Source: Leptodactylus fallax
Taxonomy: Eukaryota; Chordata; Amphibia; Anura; Leptodactylidae
NCBI GenBank assembly: GCA_947044405.1
Contig: CAMRHE010000077.1
Span: forward strand, 6,105,501-6,169,500
DNA length: 64,000 nucleotides
Reading direction: 5' to 3'
Part shown: positions 21,955-33,503 of the stretch, piece by piece
Numbering within the stretch: the first letter of the stretch is position 1
Layout of the letters: every line of letters starts with the position of its first letter
Program-made: the position numbers and the translations under genes
The notes under the pieces: generated by a model
Seen by the model: only the letters and a program-made list of their open reading frames with translations
Told to the model about the DNA's origin: nothing
Database searches by the model: none

Positions 21955-22135
21955 CAGATTTTGCTGCGTTTTTTTGAGCCTAAGGAGGAGTGGATTTAGC
22001 AGAATAAAGAAGTATAAGAACTTCCTATATATTTCTCATTTCTCCTAAGCCTTTCTTGATTTTAGCTAAAAAAAACGCAGCAAAATCAGCAACAAGAAAA
22101 GCTGTGTTTCCACAACATGGGGCCTAAGCCTTAAA
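21955..22135. repeat. Small fold-back repeat (MITE-like)
   Basis: GATTTTGCTGCGTTTTTTT (about 21957) is complementary to AAAAAAAACGCAGCAAAATC (about 22069), and the right edge GGGGCCTAAGCCTTAAAG resembles the right end of the MITE at 25848-26175. No coding capacity. Confidence 0.5.
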
Positions 22136-22602
22136 GTTCTTTTACTTTTCATCTATGAGTCAGAACAGCACAAGTGGATGATGTTACATACAGATATACA
22201 GTTGTGCTAAAAAGTTTACATATCCCGGCAGATTTTTTGTTTTTTTGGCATTTTTTCAGAGAATATGAATGATAACACAAAAACTTTTTCTCCACTCATG
22301 GTTAGTGGTTGGTTGAAGCCATTTATTGTCAAACTTCTGTGTTTTCTCTTTTTAAATCATAATGACAACCAAAAACATCAACATGACCTTGTTCAAAAGT
22401 TCACATACCCTGGTGATTTTGGCCTGATAACATGCCCAGAAGTTGACACAAAGGGGTTTGAATGGCTACTAAAGAGAACATCCTCACCTGTGACCTGTTT
22501 GCTTGTAATCAGTGTGTGTGCATAAAAGCTAAGTGAGTTTCTGGGATCCAGACAGACTGTTGCATCTTTCCTCCAGCCACTGACGTTTCTGGATTATGAG
22601 TC

Positions 22603-24055
22603 ATGGGGAAAGCAAAAGAATTGTCCACGGATCTACGGGAAAAGGTAGTTGAACTGTATAAAACAGGAAAGGGATACAAAAAGATATCCAATGAATTGAT
22701 AATACCAGTCAGCAGTGTTCAAACTGTGATTAACAAATGAAAACTCAGGGGCTCTTTAAAAACCAAACAATGGTCAGGTAGACCAATCAAAGTTTGGGCC
22801 ACAACTGCCCGAAAAATTGTTCGGGATGCAAAGAAAAACCCACACATAACATCAGCTGAAATACAGGGCTCTTTGAAAACTATAGGTGTGGCTGTTTCAA
22901 TATGCACAATAAGGAGGCACTTGAAGAAAAATGGGCTGCATGGTCGAGTTGCCAGAAGAAAGCCATTGCTGCTCTAATGCCACAAAGAATCTCGCCTTCA
23001 ATACGCCAAACAGCACAGAGACAAGCCTCAAAACTTCTGGAACAAGGTAATTTGGAGTGATGAGACAAAAATCGAACTTTTTAGCCACAACTAGAGATGA
23101 GCGAATTTCTCAAAAGTTCGATTCGGCAGTTCGATTCGAAGTTCCAAAAAAATTTGCTTTGATCCGAATTACTTTGCGGTGAATAAACAGCTATTTCCGG
23201 GCTGCAGAGAGCCGGGGTGGGCAGGTGGGCGGCAAAATGCCAGAAGCCCTTGGATGCCGCGGTCATGTTTCTCTCTCTCTCTCTCTTCAGCACGGACAAC
23301 TTTTATTCATGTGGAAGGATCTGCTAACCAGCAAAGATACGCCTACCCAATCACATCACTAGAGAATATCTTCTGACTGTCTCTCTGTCACAAAGGTCCT
23401 TACTAAATATTCGTTACCACGAAGCATCAGGAAATCCGGAATCGTGGAGAATCGAAGATTTCCTGAAATTCAGATTGAATTCCACTTCTGCAGAATCGAT
23501 TCGCTCATCTCTAGCCACAACCATAAACGTTACATTTGGAGAGGTGTCAACAAGGCCTATGATGAAAGGAACACCATTCCTACTGTAAAGCACGGAGGTG
23601 GATCACTGATGATGTGGGGATGTGTGAGCTTCAAACGCACAGGAAACTTGGTCAAAGTTGAAGGAAAGATGAATGCAGCACGTTAACAGCAAATACTGGA
23701 GGCAAATTTGCACTCATCAGCCAGGAAGCTGCGCATGGGACGTACTTGGAGGTTCCAACATGACAACGATCCAAAACACAAGGCCAAGTCGACCTGTCAT
23801 TGGCTACAGCAGAAGAAAGTGAAGGTTCTGGAGTGGCCATCTCAGTCTCCTGACCTCAATATCATTGAGACACTCTGGGGAGATCTCAAGCGCGCAGTAC
23901 ATTCAAGACAGCCCAGGAATTTACAGGAACTGGAGACTTTTTGCCAAGAAGAATGGGCAGTTTTACCATCTGAGAAAATAAAGAGCCTCATCCACAACTA
24001 CCACAAAAGACTTCAAGCTGTCATTGATGTTAAAGGGGGCAATACACGGTATTAA
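22603..24055 (+). pseudogene. Dead Tc1 transposase
   Basis: Starts at ATG 22603 (MGKAKELSTDLREKVVELYK), the N-terminal helix-turn-helix of Tc1 transposases. An in-frame TGA replaces a Trp codon near 22738, and a TAA stands near 22976. After the MITE (23092-23513) the frame resumes with the catalytic part: [23 protein letters not shown] with the second catalytic Asp, and [15 protein letters not shown] with the third acidic residue (Glu), ending at 24055. It is inactive because of the stops and the insertion; in life it cut and pasted the element at TA. Confidence 0.9.
23092..23513. mobile_element. hAT-like MITE inside the Tc1 transposase
   Basis: 422 bp with terminal inverted repeats TAGAGATGAGCGAAT / ATTCGCTCATCTCTA and an exact 8-bp TSD, GCCACAAC, at 23084-23091 and 23514-23521. 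The 8-bp duplication points to the hAT superfamily. It contains a CT microsatellite (about 23272-23286) and no ORF of its own. Confidence 0.9.
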
Positions 24056-24764
24056 GTACTGGGGTATGTGAACTTTTGAACAGGGTCATTTTGATGTTTT
24101 TGATTGTCCTTATGATTTACAAAGAGAAAACACAGAAGTTTGACAATAAATGGCTTCAACCAACCACTAACCATGAGTGGAGAAAAAGTTTTTGTGTTAT
24201 CATTCATATTCTCTGAAAAAAGGATAAAAAAACAAAAAATCTTCCGGGGTATGTAAACTTTTTAGCACAACTGTAGGTATAATTTGTATATGTGACCTGC
24301 ACTATATTGTGTGTTAGTCGCTGTTTCTTTTCCGGTATTCTCTGGTGGACTATAATTTAGCCATGAGAAAGAGAAAATTGGGCACTTGAAACTCGGGGGA
24401 TATCATGTACCAACAAGCTATTAAAAATGTGAAATAAAAATATTGGATTTAAGCTTAAGGGTGCTAGAGTTATTAAAGTTTCCTACACATATTGTCACTT
24501 ATAGTTCGCCTACGCAGTCTCCATATGCTGGATTGGTGACCACTTGGACAAACATATCCAGAGTGGGTGAGCTGTTCCTATTTTTGTATATGTTAGCCTA
24601 AGTGGAACAGGATTGTCCCAGCATATATTTCATAGCATGTTTGAAATAGTATGCCTGCTTTCTGATTCCCCATACATAACACATGTTGTAAATGTGAATT
24701 CTGTTCTATGTTTCAGATTTAGCACCACTATAGTAAATTTCTATGCTTATGGAAAGAAAAATCC

Positions 24765-25178
24765 ATGTCGGTTACCAATAAAGAGATGGATGTGATGTCA
24801 ATACCAGAATTTCAGGAGGCTTGTTGGCCAATAATGATGATATGGGAGCGCATTAACCATGCAAATACCTCGGATTCTCCCCCAAACAATTTTGGGCTTC
24901 AAAAAGGGGACTATGGCTTTCAGTGCTGGATTTTTACTTCCAATATAGAAAGTTATGCTGTTGTATGGGACACCGTTCGCTCGTACTGGAAGGTGAAAAC
25001 TCCATTTGGACCATGTTTATTTCTGATTGGACCTCTGTTTATTGACAAATCAGGCAGAGGACTACAAGTACCACCACTACCAGCAGTCACTGTGTCAGAT
25101 ACAGATGTACTAATGCCTGCCTCTTCGGCTGAGGTGCAAAAAAGAATGCTAAAGATTTCCCAATTTGTTGCAGAATAA
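24765..25178 (+). CDS. Small unrecognised protein, family member 2 (137 aa)
   Basis: Open frame from ATG 24765 (MSVTNKEMDVM) to 25178. By eye it is about 85% identical to the member at 49340 (21 differences in 137 residues) with no length change, and more distant from the member at 1856. Conserved blocks: EACWPIMMIWERINHA, TSDSPP, GLQKGDYGFQ, WDTVRSYWKVKTPFGPCL, GPLFIDKS, VPPLPAV, TDVLMPAS. A clean splice-acceptor-like site (TTCTATGTTTCAG at about 24704-24716) lies 49 bases before the ATG and is preserved in the other copy. The ORF may therefore start in a downstream exon. No signal peptide or membrane span. Function unknown; a faint resemblance to the AKAP14 domain in the C-terminal half is only a guess. 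Confidence 0.65.
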   Translation: MSVTNKEMDVMSIPEFQEACWPIMMIWERINHANTSDSPPNNFGLQKGDYGFQCWIFTSNIESYAVVWDTVRSYWKVKTPFGPCLFLIGPLFIDKSGRGLQVPPLPAVTVSDTDVLMPASSAEVQKRMLKISQFVAE

Positions 25179-25375
25179 GTCTATAACAAAGTTTTGAGGA
25201 AATATATCAATAACCCATGTAGTAGTGCGACTCTATACAAGTAAGAAAGTAGTATACAGTAATTGGGACCATCAGAGAACCATATTTTACATATGTGTCT
25301 GCTTCCTTAGTGGCACTACATGGTAAAGGAATTTTCAGAGTTTACATATAATGACATAAGAACCTTTAGAGTATG

Positions 25376-25850
25376 TTCACACAGTGGAATTTAGCGCCGA
25401 ATTTGAGGCAGAGATCAAAGCAGGACACTGAAAAAATAAGTGTCCTACTCGATCTTTCTGCAGACTCTACGATTGATTCAGCCGCACAACCCGCGGTGCA
25501 AGTCACTCCACTGACTACGCCCATTCATCTGAGCCTAATCCGCAGCTGAAAAGGTAGAGGAATCTGAGCTGGAAGTCTGCCTCAAATTCTGCTTCCATTT
25601 CCACCATGTGAACTTACCCATCTGATAAATCAGCTGTTGAATGGGGCTGAGTATCTCGTGCCGTGGGTGCTGTGGCTGATCACCCGCAGAATCAGCAGCA
25701 AGACTGAGCAGGCCACTTATTTTTTCATTGTCCCCCTTCAATCTCTGCCTTCCATTGAAAAGAATGGGAGGCAGATTCAGTGTAGAATTTGGCCCTGAAT
25801 TTGGCAAAACCAGTGCCAAAATCCTAGGTGTGAATATACCCTTAGGGCAG
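25376..25850. repeat. MITE-like repeat, GTTCACAC ends
   Basis: Starts TATGTTCACACAGTGGAATT and ends GGTGTGAATATACCC, imperfect inverted ends. Internal halves are partly complementary (TGAGGCAGA and TCTGCCTC blocks). A related copy is at 49900-50365 in the duplicated segment. No coding capacity. Confidence 0.5.
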
Positions 25851-26175
25851 GGCCCCACGTGGCATAAAGGCTGCGACAAAAACCGCAGTGTTTTACAGTC
25901 CCAGCATCCCTTCCACACATTGCAGAAAAATACACGTAGCGTAAATGCTGTGATATCCAAAACCGCTGTGTTCTTGGAAATCCAAGCATGTCAATTATAC
26001 CTATGGAAACGCCAATGGTTTCCCTATAGGTATAACTGAAGCAAAAGTCCTCAGAGGAAAGCTCTGCTGACTTTCTGTGAAAAGCTCTGCGGGAATAACC
26101 GCGATGCGTTTCCGCCGTGGTTTTTCCCGCAGTGCTTTTTGGCTGCTGCCCACTACGTGGGGCCTTAGCCTTAAA
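25848..26175. repeat. MITE, GGCCCCACGTGG inverted ends
   Basis: Left end AGGGCAGGGCCCCACGTGG, right end CTACGTGGGGCCTTAGCC. Internal palindromic blocks around CCGCAGTG and CGCGATGCG. A related fragment is at 52110-52295. Confidence 0.65.
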
Positions 26176-27125
26176 GTCTGCAAACCTCCTCGCACTGCAT
26201 TAACCCTAGGTGTCATCATTTAAAGGGGAATACACTCAAGAGAGACTGGTATAGCTATTATCAGAGGATTATTCAAAACAGTAACGCAAAAATGCAGGTT
26301 GGTAAAACATTAAATATTAATTTGCCTTTATAAGTTATATAGGTGAGGTAACACACACATAAAAATACATGCAATGGCATCAATAAATAAAGCATTATGT
26401 GAACAGATACCTAGCATTCCCCACTATGTTGCATCCGCAGACAGTTCAGGTTTCGGTCAGATAAAGTCATTATAAAGCATGGATATACATACAATAACGT
26501 CAGCGAATAACGCATTGTGTAGACAGGAACCAGAGATACACCACACCAGATATATACACAGGCAGCTCAAATAATTACATATGGTCCACTTACAACCATA
26601 ATCTAATTATATTTACCTGATTGATTCTATAATCTAACAAACAGGTAAAGGCAACAGATATGTGTAACATGAAAACAGGAGAGGGCACAAAGTGGAGTGC
26701 CCCCTCTTGTGGAGTCATAAGTGTGCTACATGAAGAATATCATCAAAGCTGTTGCTGAGACTCTCTCTATTGGATAATTCAGGAAGATAAAAGTATTATA
26801 TGAAAAATCTTGGTATGAATACTATAAAAATGTGAAACAATAGATGATATTACTGTCAGTAATAAACTGTGACACCATTTTCTCAAGTAGGAAAATAAAT
26901 TAAGCAGCAACAACATGTTATATATATAGAATAGGGATATCACAACTAGAAGAGGTCTTCATTTTTATTGCAAATTTTTTACTCATTCAGATATATTTTC
27001 TATATTCTGGGCAAATTGTATTAATATCCAATAGCAACATTAGATAAAAAAAATTCCTCTAATTTGCCAAAGTGTTAAAAATACTACTGTTGTAAGCAAC
27101 TTATATGAGCCATTGTCTGGTGACA
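26176..27125. other. Intergenic, nothing recognised
   Basis: AT-rich, without a credible frame. Most of it (about 25790-26985) is absent from the duplicated segment near 50365. Confidence 0.4.
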
Positions 27126-27130
27126 TCTTA

Positions 27131-27366
27131 CATTAGGTTCACACATGTGTTCGGGTTTACGTTCGGGGGATCCGCTTGGATAACCCCTTAACGGAAACCT
27201 AATCCGCTTAAAAAAAGCGGTTAACCATGGAAACCCGTGGACCCATAGACTATAATGGAGTCCCCCGGGATTCCGCCTGCAGCGCTTTTCTCTCTGCATT
27301 TTTCAAGTGGAATGGGGAACGGAATCCCCCAGCGGAGAGCAGGCGCAGATGTGAACCTAGCCTTAC
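27131..27366. repeat. MITE, TAGGTTCACAC ends (copy 1)
   Basis: Left TTAGGTTCACACATGTGTTC and right GCAGATGTGAACCTAGCC are inverted repeats. The homologous copy at 50479-50682 occupies the same place in the duplicated segment, so the MITE predates the duplication. Confidence 0.75.
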
Positions 27367-27513
27367 TACTGCAGTGTTCTATTCATTATCATGATAATGG
27401 AAATGAACAAGAAAAAATGGACAAAAAGTAATAAATATATATATGAAATGTAAATCTGACTACTTAGAATAACTTTGTGTCATGTATGTATACATCATCT
27501 CACAGCCACATTA

Positions 27514-27714
<201 letters not shown>

Positions 27715-28461
27715 TTATGATACATAAGATATTAAATATAATTAAAATTATTTGGTTAAACCTTCCAATAATAAAATGATACAATATCTAAAAGGATATT
27801 AATCTGACATCATAGTATCTAATGACCGTTATTATACAATTTATCACCATTTAGGATTAACAAAATTTTTTGAAAAATCAGTATTATAGTAATATATGGG
27901 ATGCAGGATGTGACAGGACCAGGGGCAAAGTAGTAGAAGGAGTATATATTTCTCCCAGGTTCTTGTCGTATTTCTTCTAAAAGCACCTGGGAAAGCTGTG
28001 TTCCTTGCTGGAGGGTTTTATCTAAACCCTGGTAAAAGGTCTGGCTTCTGGAGTAGGTAGAGTTGGGTGTGTCTCCACTCCATTCAGCCACTTCAGGTTT
28101 TGGGATGACTGGGGGTTAATTCCTTGGTTCCTGAAGTGTGCGTATATAAGGGCAGACAGCACACAGGTATTTGGCTCTCTCTCTTTCTGGGAAAACACTG
28201 TGAGTTAAACTGCTGTATTTTGTGTTTAGGGAGCTGTGCAGTAGGCCCAGCTCTCTCTAGTTAGATACCTGTATTGTGTATTGTAGGTAGTAGCCGGACG
28301 GCTAGGATTTTATTTTGTATTTTATTGTTTTGTTTTCCTTAAACTACTAATAAAACTGGTTGCGGCCAGTTGCACCATACTTGGCTGGACTAGACTCTAA
28401 TTGCTGTGCCAAAAAGTGCTCGTCTATCTGAGATGACGATCCCTGAGCTAACCTTGTTACA

Positions 28462-29566
28462 AGGGGCATAACTAGCAAAGACTGGGTCCCATAGTAAATT
28501 TTTGCCTTGGTCCCTGAACACAACATAGTGCCCCCTTTCCTGGTTCCCACACAATGAAAGACCCCCTTTAGTAGACCCCACATGGTATAATGCACCATTT
28601 ACACACAGTATAATGTCGCACAGTGGCCCCTTCACCAAGTATGTGATCTTGCTAAATCCACCAGAGAAGTAGCGGCTCTATATAGTAGCCCTGGTTAATG
28701 GAGCGGGTATAACTCAACGCAGTATAATACCCCATTTACAAATAGTATAGTGGCCTCCATACAATATAAAGTTGCACAGTGGCCCCTTCATCACAATATA
28801 ATGTCCTATAGTGGCCCCTGCACACATATAATGTCCCATATTTGCCCCTACAGTGTTCACTAGAAATATTGCAAAGATTTTGAGCTAGGCCTAATCTGAT
28901 ATTTTTGTGATTCGCCACCCACAAATTATTATTATACTCTGGGGTCTCTTCAGACCCCATAGTATAATGAGCAGAGGCCCAGGGGAGATGAGTAAATATA
29001 ACTGTGTTACCCTTTTCTCCTGGTCTCCAGCACTGACACCGGCGTGACCCATGTGACTGGTGAGGCCCAATTACAGGCCTCAGCAGTCTGTGACATCATT
29101 GAAGAGGTCCGCAGACCTGCACTGGAGCCCAGAAGAGGTCATTAACACTGTTTTTTATGGTTGATCACCTCCCCTTGGTCTCTACTAATCATACTCAGGG
29201 GCCTGAAGAGACCCCAAAGAATAATAGCAGTTTAGTTTCGGACATGTTTGTTCCTTATGAAACTGCCAGGTGAACCTCACAAGACAAATCTTGCAAGGTT
29301 CGCCCAACAAATACTCTTACCGACCACAGATCCTGCCTACGGCTGCCTCCGCTTCTCTCTTCAGCCTCCAGGAGGCCCCCTGGAGGTCTGAAGGGGAAGA
29401 GGAGGTGGCCATGGGCAGGATCGGGGATCAGTATGTAAATAGCGGCTGTTATCTGCTGAAGTAAGGTCTATCTATCCATCTATCCTTGAAAGGGGATGCT
29501 ATGCCTTGTGTGGAGGCCCAAGTCAAAAGTTTGCCTTGAGCCCAGTCTTTGCTAGTTACGCCCCTG
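28462..29566. mobile_element. Non-autonomous DNA element with GGGGC(G/A)TAACTAGC ends
   Basis: Left end AGGGGCATAACTAGCAAAGA; right end, read on the other strand, AGGGGCGTAACTAGCAAAGA. The inside holds diverged copies of the 31-bp unit with ACAGTATAATG and CAGTGGCCCC (about 28560-28850) and the TACTCTGGGGTCT...AGACCCCA hairpin (28936-28963). Related elements or parts occur at 30961-31915, 42690-43205, 51247-51690, 54900-55412 and 56575-57613. No transposase; superfamily not assigned. Confidence 0.65.
28638..28700. repeat. Inverted repeat arm, partner at 29583-29644
   Basis: GTGATCTTGCTAAATCCACC through TAGTAGCCCTGGT is repeated in inverted orientation at 29583-29644 with a few mismatches. 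The partner lies just outside the right end of the DNA element, so the inverted pair does not coincide with its ends. A third copy, in the same orientation as the first, is at 51427-51480. Confidence 0.75.
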
Positions 29567-29644
29567 CGGTTCTTAAAATCTGATCTATTCACCAGGACTA
29601 CTATATAGAGTCGCTACTTCTCTGGTGGATTTAGCAAGATCACA

Positions 29645-30060
29645 TAAAAAAATCATATAAATGTGTACAATGTAATATGTAATTTACTTTGCAGCATAAA
29701 TTATGTTGGAATTCCGTAGGACTTGGTCTCATATTTGTCACCAGTCCCCATTTCACTATACCATGCCTTAGAAAGGGGTGCATTTTATCAAAATGTTGCA
29801 ATAAGATGATATTTTGGGGGAAAGGTTGGAGATGGAAAAATATGAATATGTTATATGTGGATTTGTTGCAGAATTTGGTGTGGCTTTGAGACCGAATTGA
29901 CTTTACACATTCCAAAGGATGAAATTTACAGTGAAAATCTACAGAATAAATTGACATGCTGCAATCTTATAGTCCACACGACTGCAGATATTTATACGGT
30001 AACTGTAATATGCTACAGATTTTGCTATACACATCCAGACACACAGTAATATTGCCTTTG
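29645..30060. other. Intergenic, nothing recognised
   Basis: AT-rich with short ORFs on both strands and no repeat I can name. Confidence 0.35.
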
Positions 30061-30071
30061 CTGCACAGTAA

Positions 30072-30327
30072 CCAATCAGAGCTCAGCTAAGAAGTGTATG
30101 TTGCCCACAGTGACCAATCAGAGCTCAGCTACTAAGAACATTATTAACTGTGAGCTCTTGATGTGATGTCATAATGCCACAACTTGTATTCCACACACAC
30201 AGTGCACCTGCTGCAGTCTTATCCTGTAGGCACAGAGATGCGCATCCTTCAGCTGCATCTCCTGTGATTCATCCAAGCTCACATACAAGGATAGCCGAGA
30301 TACCCCGGATATAGTTAGGAACGCAAG
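30072..30327 (+). promoter_or_regulatory. Candidate host promoter and first exon
   Basis: The 17-base block CCAATCAGAGCTCAGCT occurs twice, at about 30072 and 30113, giving tandem CCAAT boxes. About 200 bases on is a consensus splice donor, CGCAAG|GTAAGTAA, with the exon ending at 30327. Between them lies non-repetitive sequence with CpGs and no long frame, as expected for a 5' UTR exon. It could serve a plus-strand gene, possibly a member of the small gene family, but no link is shown. Confidence 0.3.
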
Positions 30328-30957
30328 GTAAGTAAACTAAAGAATATGAAATAGGTCAAGGGATGTAGCTAAGTGGGGCTGGCAGTTCATGTGCCCAGGC
30401 TAGTGGCTGCCAGGTAAACAGTGGGGGGAAAAAAGTAACAGTACACTGGTCAGAAAACTTAGACAGAGGTTTCAGGAGGTGGAATTTATCTTTAGTCCAG
30501 GTGCAGGAACATTTAGATACAGCTCTGCAACCGATTCCTCCCAAACGGCCATCAGTTGAACCCTACAGATGTGGATAGTGGATCTCCTGATGGGTCATTT
30601 TCTACTGAAGTATGTAAAGAATCTTAGGGTTGGACCCAGAATCTTGACTCCCTTACTGGGTGTTCAGTGTATCCATGTTTATGGCTTCAGAGTTACCATC
30701 AGAAAAATTTTGTAATTAAAAGTAAAACATTTTCTACACAATGTCCAAAGTGTAAATACTGGTGTAAGAAAATGTCCCTGTATTATAACTGCCGAACAGA
30801 ATTCAGCTTTGCTTTTTCAGGGGAAGATTTTTAGATAAAGCATTGGCCTGACTGGTTGATATGACAACCATGGAACTCTTTGTTACAACAGTGTGACATA
30901 ATAGATGTGGTTCTGAACATAAACAACCAGTATATGCAACAATTACTGTATATTCCT
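30328..30957. other. Intergenic, nothing recognised
   Basis: Contains one short open frame on the minus strand (30356-30544) with no recognisable content. Confidence 0.35.
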
Positions 30958-30960
30958 GCC

Positions 30961-31915
30961 AGTGGCGTAAGTACCACGGTAAGAGCTGTAGTGGCTGCCA
31001 CAGGGCCTGGGACCTTAGGGGGCCCAGCAGGCCCCTGATGATTTATTTTTTTTTTAATAGGCCATTACTGGCTGGAGTAATTTACTTACCGACCCCTGCT
31101 CCTGCTCACGACCACCTCCGCTTCCCCTTCTGCACCCCATATGCGGCCCCCTGGAAGGGGAAGTGGAGGCAGCTGTGAGCAGGATCGGAGATCGATAAGT
31201 GAGGCCGCAGGCCCACGGCAACAGTATTTGTACGAACCCCAACAAATACTGCTATTATCATACTCTGGGGTCCTTTCAGACCGGGAAAATAATGATCAGA
31301 GTCCCGGGAAAGTGAACAAACACAAAAACCAGTGTTGCTCACCTCTCCTGCACTCCGGAGTGACTCCCTGCAGTCTTCGGTCCTCTTTAGTGATGTCACA
31401 GACTTCATGTGGGCCAGTCATTGTGCATCGAGACGCCGGCATAACCCACGTCTGTTCCGACATTGAAGAGGGCCGAAACCAGCAAGGAGTGTGCCGGAGC
31501 CCAGGAGAGGTGAGTAACACTGGTTTTTATGTTTGTCACCTCCCCTGGGTCTCCTATCATTATACTCCGGGGTCTGAAAAGACTCCCTGAGTATAATAAT
31601 AGTTCGTGGGTGGGTCCAATATAGGAAATAATACTGTGTGGAGGGGCCACTGAGGGATATATTACTGTCTGGTGGAGCCACTGTGGGACATAATAATGTA
31701 TGCAGGGGCTGCTATAGGGACATTATACTGTGTGGGAGGGAAATTATGGGACAAAATACCGCGTGGTGAGGCCACTATGGAACATTATACTGTCTGGAGG
31801 CCACTTTGGAACATGATAGTGTGTATAAATGGGGCAATATACCATGGGGGTGGGGAGGGGGCCAAGTCAAAAGCTTGCTATGGGGCCCAGTCTTTTGTAG
31901 ATATGCCCATGACTC
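30961..31915. mobile_element. Non-autonomous DNA element with 31-bp minisatellite (copy 2)
   Basis: Starts AGTGGCGTAAGTACC and ends GATATGCCCATGACT, a diverged version of the ends at 28462-29566. The order inside is: CACAGGGCCTGGGA, GGGGGCCCAGCAGGCCCC, an (A/T) run, the TATTATACTCCGGGGTCTGA hairpin region (31556-31600), about six diverged 31-bp units (31620-31830), and GGGGCCCAGTCTTTT near the right end. Confidence 0.6.
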
Positions 31916-32082
31916 CTGCATATATGAACATACAAAATGATAATAAACTAAATGTAAAATTGTAACCGGTAATTATGTATTTCAGATAATCACAAGGACA
32001 GGAGGACACTAAGGTCACTAGGAAGACATAAGAGACACACACTATTAGACAAGAACATAGTATGTGACCTAAGCAAAGGTCA

Positions 32083-32262
32083 GTCACTGCGGAGGCGTTT
32101 GAGAAGGCTGTGTCGGACAGTCACTGCGGAGGCGTTTGGGAAAGCTGTGCCGGACAGTCACTGCGGAGACATTTGGGACGGCTATCTCGGACAGTCGCTG
32201 AGGAGGCGTTTGGGACGGCTGTCTCGGACAGTCTTTGGGAAGGCTGTCTCGGACAGTCACTA
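32083..32262. repeat. 37-bp tandem repeat, about 4.5 copies
   Basis: CGGACAGTCACTGCGGAGGC recurs at 32114, 32151 and, in variant form, 32188 (spacing 37), with a last shortened unit to about 32262. It is GC-rich in an AT-rich setting and has no coding use. Confidence 0.85.
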
Positions 32263-33503
32263 CATTTAAGACAATCATTCAATTAAATCTGATCAGACAA
32301 CAAACGAGGGTTTCCTTTTTTGTCGGCTGGTCGGTGCCCTGTTTACACTGGTCAGTACTCAGGAACAAGCGCTGACATGAACGCTTGTTTGCTGATCACT
32401 GGCCCCTGTTAAAGGGTCTTATATATTGAGTTTATACAAGTTTATGCTCAATAATTTCTAGCAAAGCCAACATTGTTTGCTGTAAAACAGTTACTGTTTG
32501 TTTTCTACAACCCCCTAATGCCCAGAGGGAAGGGCAGTCCGTCAGCCATGGTTCTCCAGAGGTTTCCTCCACAGGGGGTTTTCCTCTCCTGAGTGCTGGT
32601 GGATGACTCTTCGTGAGTCAGGGGTTGGGATATTACTGGTCTTTTTAGGACCTCATTAAACAATTGGCTTTATAATTACAATTATTACAAATAAATATAC
32701 TGTAGATTTTATTTTTAATATGTCTGTTTCATTATTACCAGTGTATAAGTCTTAGACATCTCCAAAATACCTAATATCAACAATACCTGAGAAAACCTCT
32801 AGAGACATTATGTGGATCAAACAGATATAATCTATCCCTCTACTTCCAACTAAGGTGGGGCCCCCATTTATCAGCCATACAGGAGTCCAGCAGCCACATC
32901 TGGGAAGAGAATGGACAGGTGGTCGCACATGTGCACGGCTTCTGAATGGAAACAGCCAGACAAGCGAGGAGAAACCAAAAGAAAATAGCACTATTGTAGT
33001 AAAAAAATAATCTACACACCTATGTAGGCATGGTGCAAAATTTATAGATCATGGGTTTATTTGGTAGTTACAGAGATGTAATATTTAAGTACTTTATGGC
33101 CACATAATTTTTCACTGAATGGCAGTACATATCATATATAATATCAGTAAGTTTATCGGTGCCCATTATTAAAGTACAGTAAAATAAAAATAACTAAAAA
33201 ATCAGCATGTATGGAAACACCAAGGTGCTGGATTACTGGAATTTCAGCCGAACTAAGAGATTACATATAAAAATATAGAAAATAAATATATCAATAGGCA
33301 CATTAGGTATCCTCATATCTGAAAATGCCTGCAATATTAAAATGTACAACAATTTACCCCATACAGAATAATCAAAATGACTGAATCACTACTGTCAGAA
33401 CTGCCTAAATTCGCTATGATAGGGCATCATAACCTGTATTCAACTTTTAATTGCTGCACCAATATTTGTGTATCAAAATTTTGTTTGCTTACATGTCTAA
33501 TTA
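32263..33503. other. Intergenic, nothing recognised
   Basis: AT-rich with no long frame. Nothing repeat-like was recognised. Confidence 0.35.

Larger units (their letters stand above)
22199..24273 (+). mobile_element. Tc1/mariner-type transposon with long inverted repeats
   Basis: CAGTTGTGCTAAAAAGTTTA at the left and its complement TAAACTTTTTAGCACAACTG at the right are flanked by TA (22197-22198 and 24274-24275). The inverted repeats run about 200 bp and include inner copies of the outer motif (AGTTCACATACCC, about 22398, and its complement near 24063). The 2075-bp length includes a 422-bp hAT-like MITE, so the original was about 1.65 kb, normal for Tc1. The transposase is dead. The homologous duplicated segment near 48821-48865 lacks this insertion. 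Confidence 0.93.
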
